A DNA stretch of 64,000 nt from an uncultured Latescibacterota bacterium (lineage in GTDB: Bacteria; Latescibacterota; UBA2968; UBA8231), in the NCBI GenBank assembly GCA_958295495.1, contig OY282352.1, forward strand, positions 3,288,548 to 3,352,547, written 5' to 3'. This document shows, one piece after another, positions 1-9,036 of this stretch. The position numbers and the translations under genes were made by a program. Position 1 is the stretch's first letter. Every line of letters starts with the position of its first letter. The notes below the pieces were generated by a model. That model was not told where the DNA came from. It saw only the letters and a list, made by a program, of their open reading frames with translations, and searched no databases.

Positions 1-917
1 ATGCGCCCTGTCGGTGCTTGGTTGCCGGCCCAGGTCAATTCTCCCAGCACGGCCGGGCCGCCCAAATCGATAATACTCGAAATGTAGCTGGCAAAGGGCG
101 CCGACCCCGTGCCAAAAATCTGGAACTCGGCGATTTCCCATTTGCCCTGAGGAGCCTCGAATATGAGGATTTGCACGGGCTCAAGAGGCAATTGAAAGTC
201 CAAGACCGCGTCCGCGTTCTCCAGGTGCTCGACAACGACATCCCAGTCGACGAAGGCTTTGCCGCGCCAGGTCAACTTGATCTCCCGCTCTCCGTCTTTG
301 AGCGCATCCCCGTCGTTTGTGCCCAACCGGAAGGACCGCGGAAAAAAGGTATCGCCCCGTCTCGGAGTGCCAAAAAATCGAACCCGGTCAATGATAAACG
401 CCCCGCCCAAATCGAATTTGAAATACCTGCATTGTGCAATGGGATCGCCCCCGAGGGCATCCATGATGCCTCCTCTTCCCGGGGTGCCATTAGCACAGCG
501 CAGACTGCCCCCTGTATCCCCTGAAAAGGCCGTGGTCTCGTCGTCGTCAAAGAGAAAATCTAGCTGCGCCTCGTCTTTCCAGCCGTAGCCGTCGTTGATC
601 TTGATGGACCCCCCCCGCTCGCGGATCAACGGCGTGAGATTGATTTCTTTATCCAGAGTTTGGGGCCGAATATGACCCGGTTCTAGGTCGAGCAGGTTGG
701 CACTGCCAAAGTCGTCATCTTGAAAAGACATCCAAGACCGCTGCTCGAATCGGAAAAATTCGGGTGGAACGCCGAAATCGGCCGCCTCGGGCGCGGGCAG
801 CTCTTCGCCGCCGATCCGGTAAACCGTCAATGCCCCGCTGTCTTGGTGCCCGCAAAGGGCGAGACAGAATCCAAAACACAGCAGAGACGCCAGGCGGCCT
901 ATTGGGACCAATGGCAT
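1..917 (-). CDS. Secreted FlgD-family-like surface protein A' (partial, 3' end off window)
   Basis: The reading frame starts with ATG at 917 and stays open to the left edge (about 305 codons seen). A GAGGAG ribosome site lies 6-7 bases before the start. The N-terminus looks like a signal peptide (hydrophobic run SLLCFGFCLALC). The rest is a paralogue of the 747-residue protein at 6748-8991: both contain a stretch reading EIAEFQ(I/V)F followed by a Y(I/L)S...D(L/F)G.PA(L/V)LG block. The middle has a beta-rich region with a discoidin-like (F5/8 type C) look, including FDLGGAFIIDRVRFFG. It is the last visible gene of a minus-strand cluster, 58 bases after the stop of the 980-residue protein. Function unknown. 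A carbohydrate- or surface-binding role is inference only. Confidence 0.75.
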   Translation of the reverse strand, partial: MPLVPIGRLASLLCFGFCLALCGHQDSGALTVYRIGGEELPAPEAADFGVPPEFFRFEQRSWMSFQDDDFGSANLLDLEPGHIRPQTLDKEINLTPLIRERGGSIKINDGYGWKDEAQLDFLFDDDETTAFSGDTGGSLRCANGTPGRGGIMDALGGDPIAQCRYFKFDLGGAFIIDRVRFFGTPRRGDTFFPRSFRLGTNDGDALKDGEREIKLTWRGKAFVDWDVVVEHLENADAVLDFQLPLEPVQILIFEAPQGKWEIAEFQIFGTGSAPFASYISSIIDLGGPAVLGELTWAGNQAPTGR

Positions 918-975
918 TATTCGCTCCTCTTTTTCAGGGGTGCTACACCATAATATACAAACAAAGTACTGGTCC

Positions 976-3918
976 TCAGCGCAGACCCGCTAGGATGGAG
1001 GCGAAGAACAGACCCGAGGCCTTCTGCTGACGTTTGCCGCCGACCCTTTCTAGGGATCTCCGATCGTAGCGCATGCCCACCTCTGTAATCAATTTGTAGC
1101 CCAAATAGGTACTTGGATTCGTGAGTTGGAGTGCCAGCACCGTGCCGCGAAAATCGCCGCTGAGCTGTCCGACTTGCAGATTTTCTTCCGAGTCTAGGAC
1201 ATTGTAGAAGAACCGCTGTTCCAAACCGCCTTCGATCCTAGTCGTGTGCAGTACGAGAAAGTGAATTTGCAAAAAGAAAAGCGCGTCCCAGGTGCGGCGT
1301 TTGTCCAGTGTCCGGTCGAAGGGGATCTGGCTGAGGAACTCGCTTTTCGCTTTGGGAGAGATGGTCAAACCCCGCCACGAATACTGGTATTCCACCTTGT
1401 CGATTAAGCCCGAAAATCCCGAGGACCGGCGACCATTGCGGCCTTGTGGACCGAGGGGGTCGTAGATAGCGACGGGTCCCTCGTCATCGACGAGCAAACG
1501 ATTGCCCTGTTCGTCCAAGAGGAAATCCACGCCCGCATTGCGCTGACGCCAGATTTCCCATTTGAACCGGTGAAAGGTACTCCACTGGTTCGGACTGGCG
1601 TATTCCCAGTCTGCATAGAAGGTGTTGATCCACGTATCTGCAGCCCCTAGGCGATCCAGAACTTGCACATGGCGCCCACTGTCGACGCCCGGATCGCCAA
1701 ATTCGGGCGTCGATACGATCCACTGCGACAAGGGGTCGGGAATATCGTCCTTAGCCAATCTCAACATATCGAAGAGGCGCAGGCGGCCCTTGCCCGGCAG
1801 ATCCTCGACCACGGCTAGGAGGCCATAGGTCGTTAGATTCTCCTCGCTCGTCTCGCGTTTTTCCTGCCGTAGCTGTCCGAGAGTCAGCTTGGCTTGCGGA
1901 CCGAGTTGGAGGCTACTGTAGCCATTGTAGCCCCAGTGATCTTTTTTGTACGGGTAATCGGGCAAATCGTCGTTCTCGAAGCGATCGACCCAGTTGTTGT
2001 TGTTCAGATCCATACCAAAGAGAAACTCGGGCCGGTCGGAGTGGTAGCGCAAAAACGGTTCGTCATAATCGGGCAGCAGGTTGCGGCGGATGGGATTGTG
2101 GTTCTGGTTGAAATCAGAAATGAAATCTCCGTTTTCGTCATAACCTGGGAAGACTTCTGGGTCGGCGACTCCGGTCTGGTCAATGTCAAAATCGCCTACT
2201 TGTGGCGGCACCAGACTACCCTGATTGGCGCGCTTTTGATCGGGTTGGCGATCTTGGTCGTCGTTGTCTTCGACAAAATCGTAGAAAACCTCGGTGGCTT
2301 CAGGTGCGTAGTTGGCAACTCCAGATGGGGGCACGGGACGAACGCTGGTGGAATAGGAGTCGTCCATGCCAAAGCCTTCCAAGAATGCCGACCAAGGGTA
2401 GCCTTTCCAAGAAACATTAGCCAGCCAGCCTAGCGACCTTTTGTCCCCTGCAATGCCCGCAATTGCGCGGTGATGCTTTTTGTGCCGAGTCGGATATTTC
2501 CGATAGTTGGAATTGATATTTACTTCCCCGTAGAAATCGAAACCGCGCATATTGCGCCATTCGGCGCTGAGGCCGTACAGCAGATTGGCCGTGGGCAGGC
2601 CATAGTCGAAAACCACTTGGCGGCTGTTGGTTTCATTCTTGATATTGCCTTCGGCTCTGGTGACCGGCAGGAATTGGGGTACGCCAAAGCGGTTGGTCTG
2701 CCGATCCGAGCTCATTTCCACGCGGTAGTCGTTGGCCAATACTAGGCGAAAGCGCACATTTTCGATCGCTTGGATTACATCTTGGGCCTCTGCTAGGCTC
2801 AGATTCAGTCGCTGCTGCAGCAACAGCCGCAAGGAGCCTTCTTCGCTGTCTCCCTCCGCAGGAGCCAAGACGTAATTCAATACAATGCTCTCGGCCCCGT
2901 CGGCCACGAGTAAACCGTTCCTCACCGAACCACCCTGAATTTGGGTGGCGTCGAAGCCAAAAGAACTGCCGACAATGAGGGTATCCCGCTCCACTAATAC
3001 CGCTGGATCAGCAGGGGAAGGACGTTTGAGCTTGGTTTTTATCTCGATGTCCCTATCGATGAGGATGGCCCCTGCCTCGCCGTCTTCTGGCGAGTCATCG
3101 CTGAGCCGCACTAGGACCGAGCGCAGTGCGTCCTCGAGCTGGCCCGTCGATAGCTCGCCCTTGAAGGGGTTGCCCGCGAAACTTTCCCGACTGCCATTAG
3201 AAGTGTGGGAATTGACCAGATTCAGTCCTATGGTCAAGCCCGTGACCAGATCCACTTCGGCGCGGCCCGCTACCAGATTGGTAGAGTTGACTCTGGGATC
3301 AACCAGACCCACAGTCTCTAGCAGCACCGGTCCCGAGATGCGGGAAAAGAGTCCTGTGAGGCGCAGGCGATTAGTCGCCAAGTTGGCCATGATCCCATTG
3401 AAGCCGGCCTTTCTGAACGTCATCGGCGTCAGTGTAGTATTGAGTTCGTCGCCGACGAGGATGGAGAAACTGTAATCTCCCTTGCTGTCGACGGCCAGCA
3501 ATTGCCTGTTGAACCATCGCACGTACTGGCTCGCCTTGAAGATCTGAGAGCTTTCGGCGATGCGCGGCTGCACCTGACGCCAGTCGTAAATGAGCCAGCC
3601 GCGCGTGATCAGGCTGCCAAAGCCATCGTAGAACAGATTTCCTTCCAAGCTGGGACTGACGTAGCGCAGAAAGGGATCCCGGGCGTAGTTGGTGTATTCC
3701 CATTGGTGGTGGTTTTCGGAGAATAAACTGGCCGGTACATACCAGCGCTGTACTATGGGCTCTAGGGCTTCGGTATAAATCGGTACGCCACGGGTGGAAT
3801 AGACGACCTGGTCGCCGACTCGTTCGCCTAGCCGATAGCCGTACTCCGGCTGGGCAGAGGCGGCACCGGCCAGTCCTAGGACCGTCACTGCCCAGAGGCT
3901 ATAGGCGTGCGAATTCAT
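976..3918 (-). CDS. Large secreted/outer-membrane beta-rich protein B'
   Basis: A 980-residue protein with a clear signal peptide (cleavage probably after AASAQ). It is paralogous over its whole length to the next gene upstream (3921-6731). Shared blocks in order are an N-terminal (Y/R)G.RLG motif, RGWLIYDW, TTLTPMTF.K..FNG, LSDDSPEDG, ALQRAEGN-like RAEGN, then near residues 590-640 DENGDFISDFNQN and DLNNNNWVDRFENDD, which read like EF-hand or dockerin calcium loops. The C-terminal third alternates hydrophobic and polar residues as an outer-membrane beta barrel does, but I cannot prove a barrel. The start lies only 2 bases after the stop of the upstream paralogue, so the two are co-transcribed and probably translationally coupled. 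No known family recognised. Confidence 0.8.
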   Translation of the reverse strand: MNSHAYSLWAVTVLGLAGAASAQPEYGYRLGERVGDQVVYSTRGVPIYTEALEPIVQRWYVPASLFSENHHQWEYTNYARDPFLRYVSPSLEGNLFYDGFGSLITRGWLIYDWRQVQPRIAESSQIFKASQYVRWFNRQLLAVDSKGDYSFSILVGDELNTTLTPMTFRKAGFNGIMANLATNRLRLTGLFSRISGPVLLETVGLVDPRVNSTNLVAGRAEVDLVTGLTIGLNLVNSHTSNGSRESFAGNPFKGELSTGQLEDALRSVLVRLSDDSPEDGEAGAILIDRDIEIKTKLKRPSPADPAVLVERDTLIVGSSFGFDATQIQGGSVRNGLLVADGAESIVLNYVLAPAEGDSEEGSLRLLLQQRLNLSLAEAQDVIQAIENVRFRLVLANDYRVEMSSDRQTNRFGVPQFLPVTRAEGNIKNETNSRQVVFDYGLPTANLLYGLSAEWRNMRGFDFYGEVNINSNYRKYPTRHKKHHRAIAGIAGDKRSLGWLANVSWKGYPWSAFLEGFGMDDSYSTSVRPVPPSGVANYAPEATEVFYDFVEDNDDQDRQPDQKRANQGSLVPPQVGDFDIDQTGVADPEVFPGYDENGDFISDFNQNHNPIRRNLLPDYDEPFLRYHSDRPEFLFGMDLNNNNWVDRFENDDLPDYPYKKDHWGYNGYSSLQLGPQAKLTLGQLRQEKRETSEENLTTYGLLAVVEDLPGKGRLRLFDMLRLAKDDIPDPLSQWIVSTPEFGDPGVDSGRHVQVLDRLGAADTWINTFYADWEYASPNQWSTFHRFKWEIWRQRNAGVDFLLDEQGNRLLVDDEGPVAIYDPLGPQGRNGRRSSGFSGLIDKVEYQYSWRGLTISPKAKSEFLSQIPFDRTLDKRRTWDALFFLQIHFLVLHTTRIEGGLEQRFFYNVLDSEENLQVGQLSGDFRGTVLALQLTNPSTYLGYKLITEVGMRYDRRSLERVGGKRQQKASGLFFASILAGLR

Positions 3919-3920
3919 CT

Positions 3921-6731
3921 TTACTCGACCCCTGCAAAAACCGTGATAAAACTGGTCGTTTCCGAGCGCCCTTTACTCCCTTTCTCAAAGACGCTCGGCG
4001 CAGCTTCGCGAATGCGCTCTGTGCCGATGTGCCCGACCCGCAACCCGACCTGAGTGGTGAGGATATACCCGAGGTGTCCCGAGGTGACCGATAGTTGGAC
4101 GGCGACCTGAGTCGAAGTCAGATCGCCGGTCTCTACCGCGACTCCTCTGGCGAGCATGTCGTCTTCGTCGGCGACTAGATCGCGAAAGCGCAACAACTCG
4201 AGTCCCGCTTCGATTCTGGTATTGGGTGTCAGCCGCGTCTGAGCTAACACTTGGGCAATCCCGGCCCAGTGTTGGCGGGGCTGCTCTTCCTGCAAGAATT
4301 CGCTTCGCCGGAAGTACTCGCTCTTTAGACCGGGTCGCAGCAAAAAGGGACCCCATTCCGCGGTATAAGACGCTTTGTTGATCATACCGAAAAAACTGGT
4401 AAAATCGCGGAGGGGACGTTCATTGAGGTCCCTTGGATCGTCTAGCACTTGATGGTAGAAGTCGTATTTCAGCTTAGAGGTTAATTCGAGGCCCGGCACT
4501 CCCAGATGATCGACGGCGATGAACGACGAGTTGACCCAAGTATCCGCGGCCGGCAAAATATCCGGCACCAGCGGTCGGGCCGGGGCCGTTAAGAACGGCG
4601 ATGGTGCCCGGCGATCGTCCGGGATGGTGTCTCTTATCCGCTTGAGCATTTCAAAAACCCGCACGCGTCCAAAACCCGCCCAATTGCGGTCAAAGGTGAA
4701 TAATCCATAGGTGGATTCGTTTTCTCGCTTCTGGGAAAACATGCGCTCGTCCACCCGTCCCAGCAAAAGACGCACATCCGGAGCGATGTCGAGCCCCACA
4801 AAAGCATTGTACCCGCTGCGATCGGCCTTGTAGAGATAGTCCGGCAGCACATCGTCTTCAAAGCGGTCGATCCAGTCGTTGTTGTTGAGATCGATGCCGA
4901 AGAGAAACTCTGGACGGTCCACCGCGAATCTCAGAAAAGGTTCTTCGTAATCGGGCAAGCTATTGGGTATGGTGGCATTGTCGTTCTGATTGAAGTCGGA
5001 GATGAAGTCGTTATTTTCATCCCAGCCGGGAAAAACGATATTATCGCCGACTGATTGCCCCCGGCGCACCCAATCGGGTGAACGGTCTTGATCGTCGTTG
5101 TCGTCGACGAATTCGTAGAAGGCGGTCGTGGGCGAATCGTAGAGAATGTCACCGGAGTTGTCGACGACGAATGCCGCCGTCGAATAGTCTTCGGCGATGG
5201 AATAGCCCTCGAAAAGACCGAACCACGGGTATTGCTGTCTGGATAGGTTGAAAAACCAGGCATCGGCGTGAAGCGAAGAGATTTCGTGATTGCCGCTAGC
5301 CGAAAAAATGGCGGGATTGGGATACTGAAAAAAGCGCAGATTGCGGTCCCACTCCCCGTTGAAATCAAAGCCAAATACATCTTTGCCCTCAATGGTGAAA
5401 CCCCCAACCACATTGGCGGTGGGCAAACCGTATTCATACCGCACCCGTTGCAAGTTTGATATATCTCGCACATTGCCCTCCGCCCGCTGCAGCGCAATCA
5501 GGGCGGGTTCACTTTCCTCGATGACTTGGCTGGTGATGGGCGGTGCCGGGGTGGAGCGCCGGCCGGTCTGCTTGTTCGACCACATTTCCACTTTGAAGTC
5601 GTTGGCTAATACGTAGTCGAATTCGACCCTGACAATCGAGTGCGGATCGGGACCGACGTAAGCCGGGCTCTTGAAATCGTAGTTCAAGACAATGCGCTCG
5701 TCGCCGTCGGCGGCCGCGAAGCCCTCTCTGGGAAACCCGCCAAAAATGACCGGCCACTCCAGCCCTTCGCGCACCACTTGCTGGAGCGTGAAGACCGTCT
5801 CTAGCTCCGTATCGAAATTGCGGGCGGTGATGCGAATGTCGTGGCTGAAAAGGGCGGCTCCTCCGACCCCGTCTTCTGGTGAATCGTCGCTCAGCACTAT
5901 GGCGATGGCGGTGACCGGTGTTGAAGACTGGCCGGCCGTCAGGCTGCCGGCGATCAGATCGCCGCTGAATACGTCCAATCCGGTATTGGCGTTGCGGGCG
6001 TCCACCAAGGTGCCGCCGAGGGTGATAAAGTCGCCCACTTGCACGGTCGCCCGTCCGCCAATGAGACTGGTGGAATTGGAGACTCTAGCCGGCTGTGGGG
6101 TCACGCCCGTAGCCGGATCACTTATGCGCGAGGCAATGATGGTGGCCTGGTATTTATCTGCCGCGAAGTCCATCTGTAGCCCATTAAAACGAGGCTTGGA
6201 AAATGTCATGGGGGTGAGGGTGGTGCGGATCTCGTTGCCGACTGTGATCGCATAGGAAAACTGGCCCTTGGAATCTCTACTCACCGTGAGATTGTTGAAC
6301 CAGTCGTTGAAGCGACCATCCTTAAAGACGCTGCTGCCCAAGGCTTGGGGCTGGTCTTGGTGCCAGTCGTAGATCAGCCATCCGCGCGTGACGTAATGGC
6401 CGTAGATATCGTAGAAGTAATTGCCTTCGAGGGCGGTATCAACATAGCGCTGGTAGGGCTGACGTGCGTAGTTGGAATATTCCCACTGACGCCACTGGTA
6501 TTCGTTGTACAGTTCCTGCGGCACGTACCATTTGCGCACCGACGGGTCGAGTGCCCCGAATAGGACCCCCGGGCCGCGGGGTTCAAAGCTCACCTCGCCG
6601 CCGCGCTGGGTCCCGAGGCGAGATCCGTAGTCTTGGGCCTCCGAGCGGCCAACACCGAGCAAAAGCGACAACAGCAGGAAGAATCCCCCCAGCTCATTTC
6701 GGTTTGCCCATAGGCCCAATGCAGATGACAT
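3921..6731 (-). CDS. Large secreted/outer-membrane beta-rich protein B
   Basis: A 936-residue paralogue of the following gene. I use ATG 6731 because GAGGTG sits just before it and it leaves a 16-base gap to the upstream stop. A GTG at 6770 in the same frame would overlap the upstream gene. The signal peptide is long (GGFFLLLSLLLGVG...SEAQ). It has the same ordered blocks as its paralogue: RGWLIYDW, TTLTPMTF, LSDDSPEDGVGGA, FVDDNDDQDRSPD, DENNDFISDFNQND (about residue 575), DLNNNDWIDRFEDD (about residue 615). The acidic Asn/Asp loops suggest calcium binding. The C-terminal part is beta-rich. The protein is probably exported to the cell surface and may form a barrel or a repeat scaffold; no biochemical role can be assigned from sequence. 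Confidence 0.8.
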   Translation of the reverse strand: MSSALGLWANRNELGGFFLLLSLLLGVGRSEAQDYGSRLGTQRGGEVSFEPRGPGVLFGALDPSVRKWYVPQELYNEYQWRQWEYSNYARQPYQRYVDTALEGNYFYDIYGHYVTRGWLIYDWHQDQPQALGSSVFKDGRFNDWFNNLTVSRDSKGQFSYAITVGNEIRTTLTPMTFSKPRFNGLQMDFAADKYQATIIASRISDPATGVTPQPARVSNSTSLIGGRATVQVGDFITLGGTLVDARNANTGLDVFSGDLIAGSLTAGQSSTPVTAIAIVLSDDSPEDGVGGAALFSHDIRITARNFDTELETVFTLQQVVREGLEWPVIFGGFPREGFAAADGDERIVLNYDFKSPAYVGPDPHSIVRVEFDYVLANDFKVEMWSNKQTGRRSTPAPPITSQVIEESEPALIALQRAEGNVRDISNLQRVRYEYGLPTANVVGGFTIEGKDVFGFDFNGEWDRNLRFFQYPNPAIFSASGNHEISSLHADAWFFNLSRQQYPWFGLFEGYSIAEDYSTAAFVVDNSGDILYDSPTTAFYEFVDDNDDQDRSPDWVRRGQSVGDNIVFPGWDENNDFISDFNQNDNATIPNSLPDYEEPFLRFAVDRPEFLFGIDLNNNDWIDRFEDDVLPDYLYKADRSGYNAFVGLDIAPDVRLLLGRVDERMFSQKRENESTYGLFTFDRNWAGFGRVRVFEMLKRIRDTIPDDRRAPSPFLTAPARPLVPDILPAADTWVNSSFIAVDHLGVPGLELTSKLKYDFYHQVLDDPRDLNERPLRDFTSFFGMINKASYTAEWGPFLLRPGLKSEYFRRSEFLQEEQPRQHWAGIAQVLAQTRLTPNTRIEAGLELLRFRDLVADEDDMLARGVAVETGDLTSTQVAVQLSVTSGHLGYILTTQVGLRVGHIGTERIREAAPSVFEKGSKGRSETTSFITVFAGVE

Positions 6732-6747
6732 GCTCACCTCGTAGGCT

Positions 6748-8991
6748 TTAATAGACAACGCCGACGGCACCGAGCCTTCTGTCAGCGCCGGTATCGGCGT
6801 TCAGCGCAACGGCGTATATGTAATGCCCCGGAGGCACGAGCCGACCCTCATCATCGGTGCCTTCCCAGGCAATGGCAAAACGCCCGCTGGTCTGTTTTTC
6901 CATTTGCAGAGACCTGATCGATCGGCCGGCCAAATCAAATAGTTCGATCTCCACGAGAACGGGACTAGCTATGTTGGTGATATCGTAATGAATAGAAGTG
7001 TGATCGTTGATTTGATCCCCATTGGGTGTAAATACGACTGGCTCAGTGCGCACATTGGTCAATAGATCGTTGCTTATGGCCACCTCTACGGTCAGATTGG
7101 TGGGAACAGGAGCGCCAATGCGGACTAGATCGGGATCTACTAGTGTCCCTCGTCCTAAATCCGCCGCATTGCCCGCGAGTATATTTTGTCCCACTGCGCC
7201 GACTTCGGTCTTGAACACTCGAGCCGAGAATACCGTGCCAAAACGCAAAACTGCTGTTGCGAATTCCAACTTGACGAGCGCATTATTTTCGTTCACTGGC
7301 GGCAAGTTCAAAAGTAGGCCATGGTCTGAGACGGCCAACACTGCAAAGCCGCTGCCTGCTTCGACGGGGAGATCGTCCAATGAGCGCGCTGAAAAATCGG
7401 CCGATTCGATCTCGCCATCGGGCCCGTGGACCTCTACCATGCCAATGGACTCCACCTTAAGCGGCGTCTCGATCTCCAATTGGTCAAAACCGGCCGTCGT
7501 CTGGCCAATCTTCGCCAGGACAGCGTAGGTGAAAACGGTCGCTGCACCGACGTCGGCGTGCCGGGGAAACACTTCCCCGATGAGGGTATCGGCCAGAGCC
7601 GGTGTGGATAGATCAAAGGCTAAGGCCCCCAAGCCGGAGGCCGCGTCAAAGCCCCGGCTGGTAAACTCGACCATAAATTGAAAGTAGCGGCGGGGACTGG
7701 GAGAGAGCATCGGCGTTCCCGACCCGGGTATTTCCAAGACTTGGGCCTCGACCATACCGGCGGCCGAGTACGGGGGAGACCAAGGACTCCAGTTCGTCAG
7801 ATCATCGCGAATCGGCCCCTGCTCTTGGATCTTGCCGTACTCGGCTTGCGAAATCTCGAGCTGTGCTCGCAGTTCCAGAGGCAGCCGGGTCCAGGCCAAA
7901 AGCGCCTCTTCTCCGCTCAGCAAATCGTCCTCTAGCTCGGTTTCGACCAAAGTTCTAAGCCCATCGTCCTCCACGTCTCGAGGGCGCTTCCAGGGCACTT
8001 TGACCCGAATTTCTTCCAGATTCGACACGCCCCCCACCGTGCGGCTCACCTCGGCTAGTCCGATACTCTGGATGCCGACTCGGGTAAACTCAACCGGCTC
8101 GGGATCCACACCCGTGCGCGTGCGAATTTGCATATCCGAGAGCACGGAGTCACCGATGGTTTCTTGGGTCCAGCGCAAGGGACCCAGCAAGGCCGGCTCG
8201 CCAAAATCGAATACATTGGACAGATAGGTCGCCTGCGGCACAAACCCCTCGGCAAAAACTTGGAACTCGGCAATCTCGAAGTCGGCTGTCGTAAGCGATT
8301 TGAAGCGTATCTGGCGCACGAATTGGGTGGGGATGATCAGATCGACGACCGCTTCCTCGTTCTGGCCTTCGAGGGCGATTGTCGTCCATATCGGGCGACC
8401 GTTGAGATGGGATTCGGGCCGGCCGTCATTGATAAAAATCTCGTACCCCTTGATAAAATCGTTCTGAAAGGGAAAGTCAGGTGCCGACAGTTCGGGAGCG
8501 GCATTGCGGGGAAAAAATCGGATGCGATTGACGGCGAATAGTGCGTTGAGATCGAATTCTAAGATCAGACCGAGCGCACCGGCACTGGAGGCGCTAGAAG
8601 TAGCTCTTACTTCCAACGCTGTTTGACCGTCGGCGTCGATCAATTTTTTATAATCGTCTTTGAAGCTGACTTGGGCACTGGGGATGGGGCTGCTGATTGA
8701 GCCGCCGCGCGCTTTGCTGGTGAGGCCGATGAGAATGTTGTCGGTCGTGTCAACCCTTCGCGGAAAAATCCACCCGGGGAAATCAATGGACTCGAAGTCG
8801 ATCACTCCACCGGGGGTATTGGTCTGATTGACGGTGGACTCATCCAAGATCGCAGTCGGCGCAATGGTCCCACCCCCTTCTCGCCACGGCAATGATCCAC
8901 TGCTGCCAACCAAGACGATTTCTTCGACAGCGCTTCCGATATTTGCCGCGCTCAGCCAAGAAATCATGAGCAGGGGGATTCTCTTTTTCAC
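6748..8991 (-). CDS. Secreted protein A with discoidin-like region and C-terminal FlgD-like Ig domain
   Basis: 747 residues, GTG start with AAGGGAC 6 bases upstream, then a signal peptide (KKRIPLLMISWLSAANIGSA). Residues about 120-250 resemble a galactose-binding/F5-8C fold (NRIRFFPRN ... EIAEFQVFAEG). The last 90 residues, from VVFTPNGDQIND (about 657), form a FlgD-like Ig domain (VEIELFDLAGR.IRSL, GRFAIAWEGTDDEGR, PPGHYIYAV). In FCB-group bacteria such tails mark secreted proteins and may act in sorting or anchoring. The gene precedes the two large B paralogues and is a paralogue of the partial gene at the left edge. Stop and next start are 16 bases apart, so it is one operon. Confidence 0.82.
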   Translation of the reverse strand: MKKRIPLLMISWLSAANIGSAVEEIVLVGSSGSLPWREGGGTIAPTAILDESTVNQTNTPGGVIDFESIDFPGWIFPRRVDTTDNILIGLTSKARGGSISSPIPSAQVSFKDDYKKLIDADGQTALEVRATSSASSAGALGLILEFDLNALFAVNRIRFFPRNAAPELSAPDFPFQNDFIKGYEIFINDGRPESHLNGRPIWTTIALEGQNEEAVVDLIIPTQFVRQIRFKSLTTADFEIAEFQVFAEGFVPQATYLSNVFDFGEPALLGPLRWTQETIGDSVLSDMQIRTRTGVDPEPVEFTRVGIQSIGLAEVSRTVGGVSNLEEIRVKVPWKRPRDVEDDGLRTLVETELEDDLLSGEEALLAWTRLPLELRAQLEISQAEYGKIQEQGPIRDDLTNWSPWSPPYSAAGMVEAQVLEIPGSGTPMLSPSPRRYFQFMVEFTSRGFDAASGLGALAFDLSTPALADTLIGEVFPRHADVGAATVFTYAVLAKIGQTTAGFDQLEIETPLKVESIGMVEVHGPDGEIESADFSARSLDDLPVEAGSGFAVLAVSDHGLLLNLPPVNENNALVKLEFATAVLRFGTVFSARVFKTEVGAVGQNILAGNAADLGRGTLVDPDLVRIGAPVPTNLTVEVAISNDLLTNVRTEPVVFTPNGDQINDHTSIHYDITNIASPVLVEIELFDLAGRSIRSLQMEKQTSGRFAIAWEGTDDEGRLVPPGHYIYAVALNADTGADRRLGAVGVVY

Positions 8992-9036
8992 GTCAGTCCC
9001 TTTTCAGTGAAACTAACTGAGAACGCAGCCACAAAT

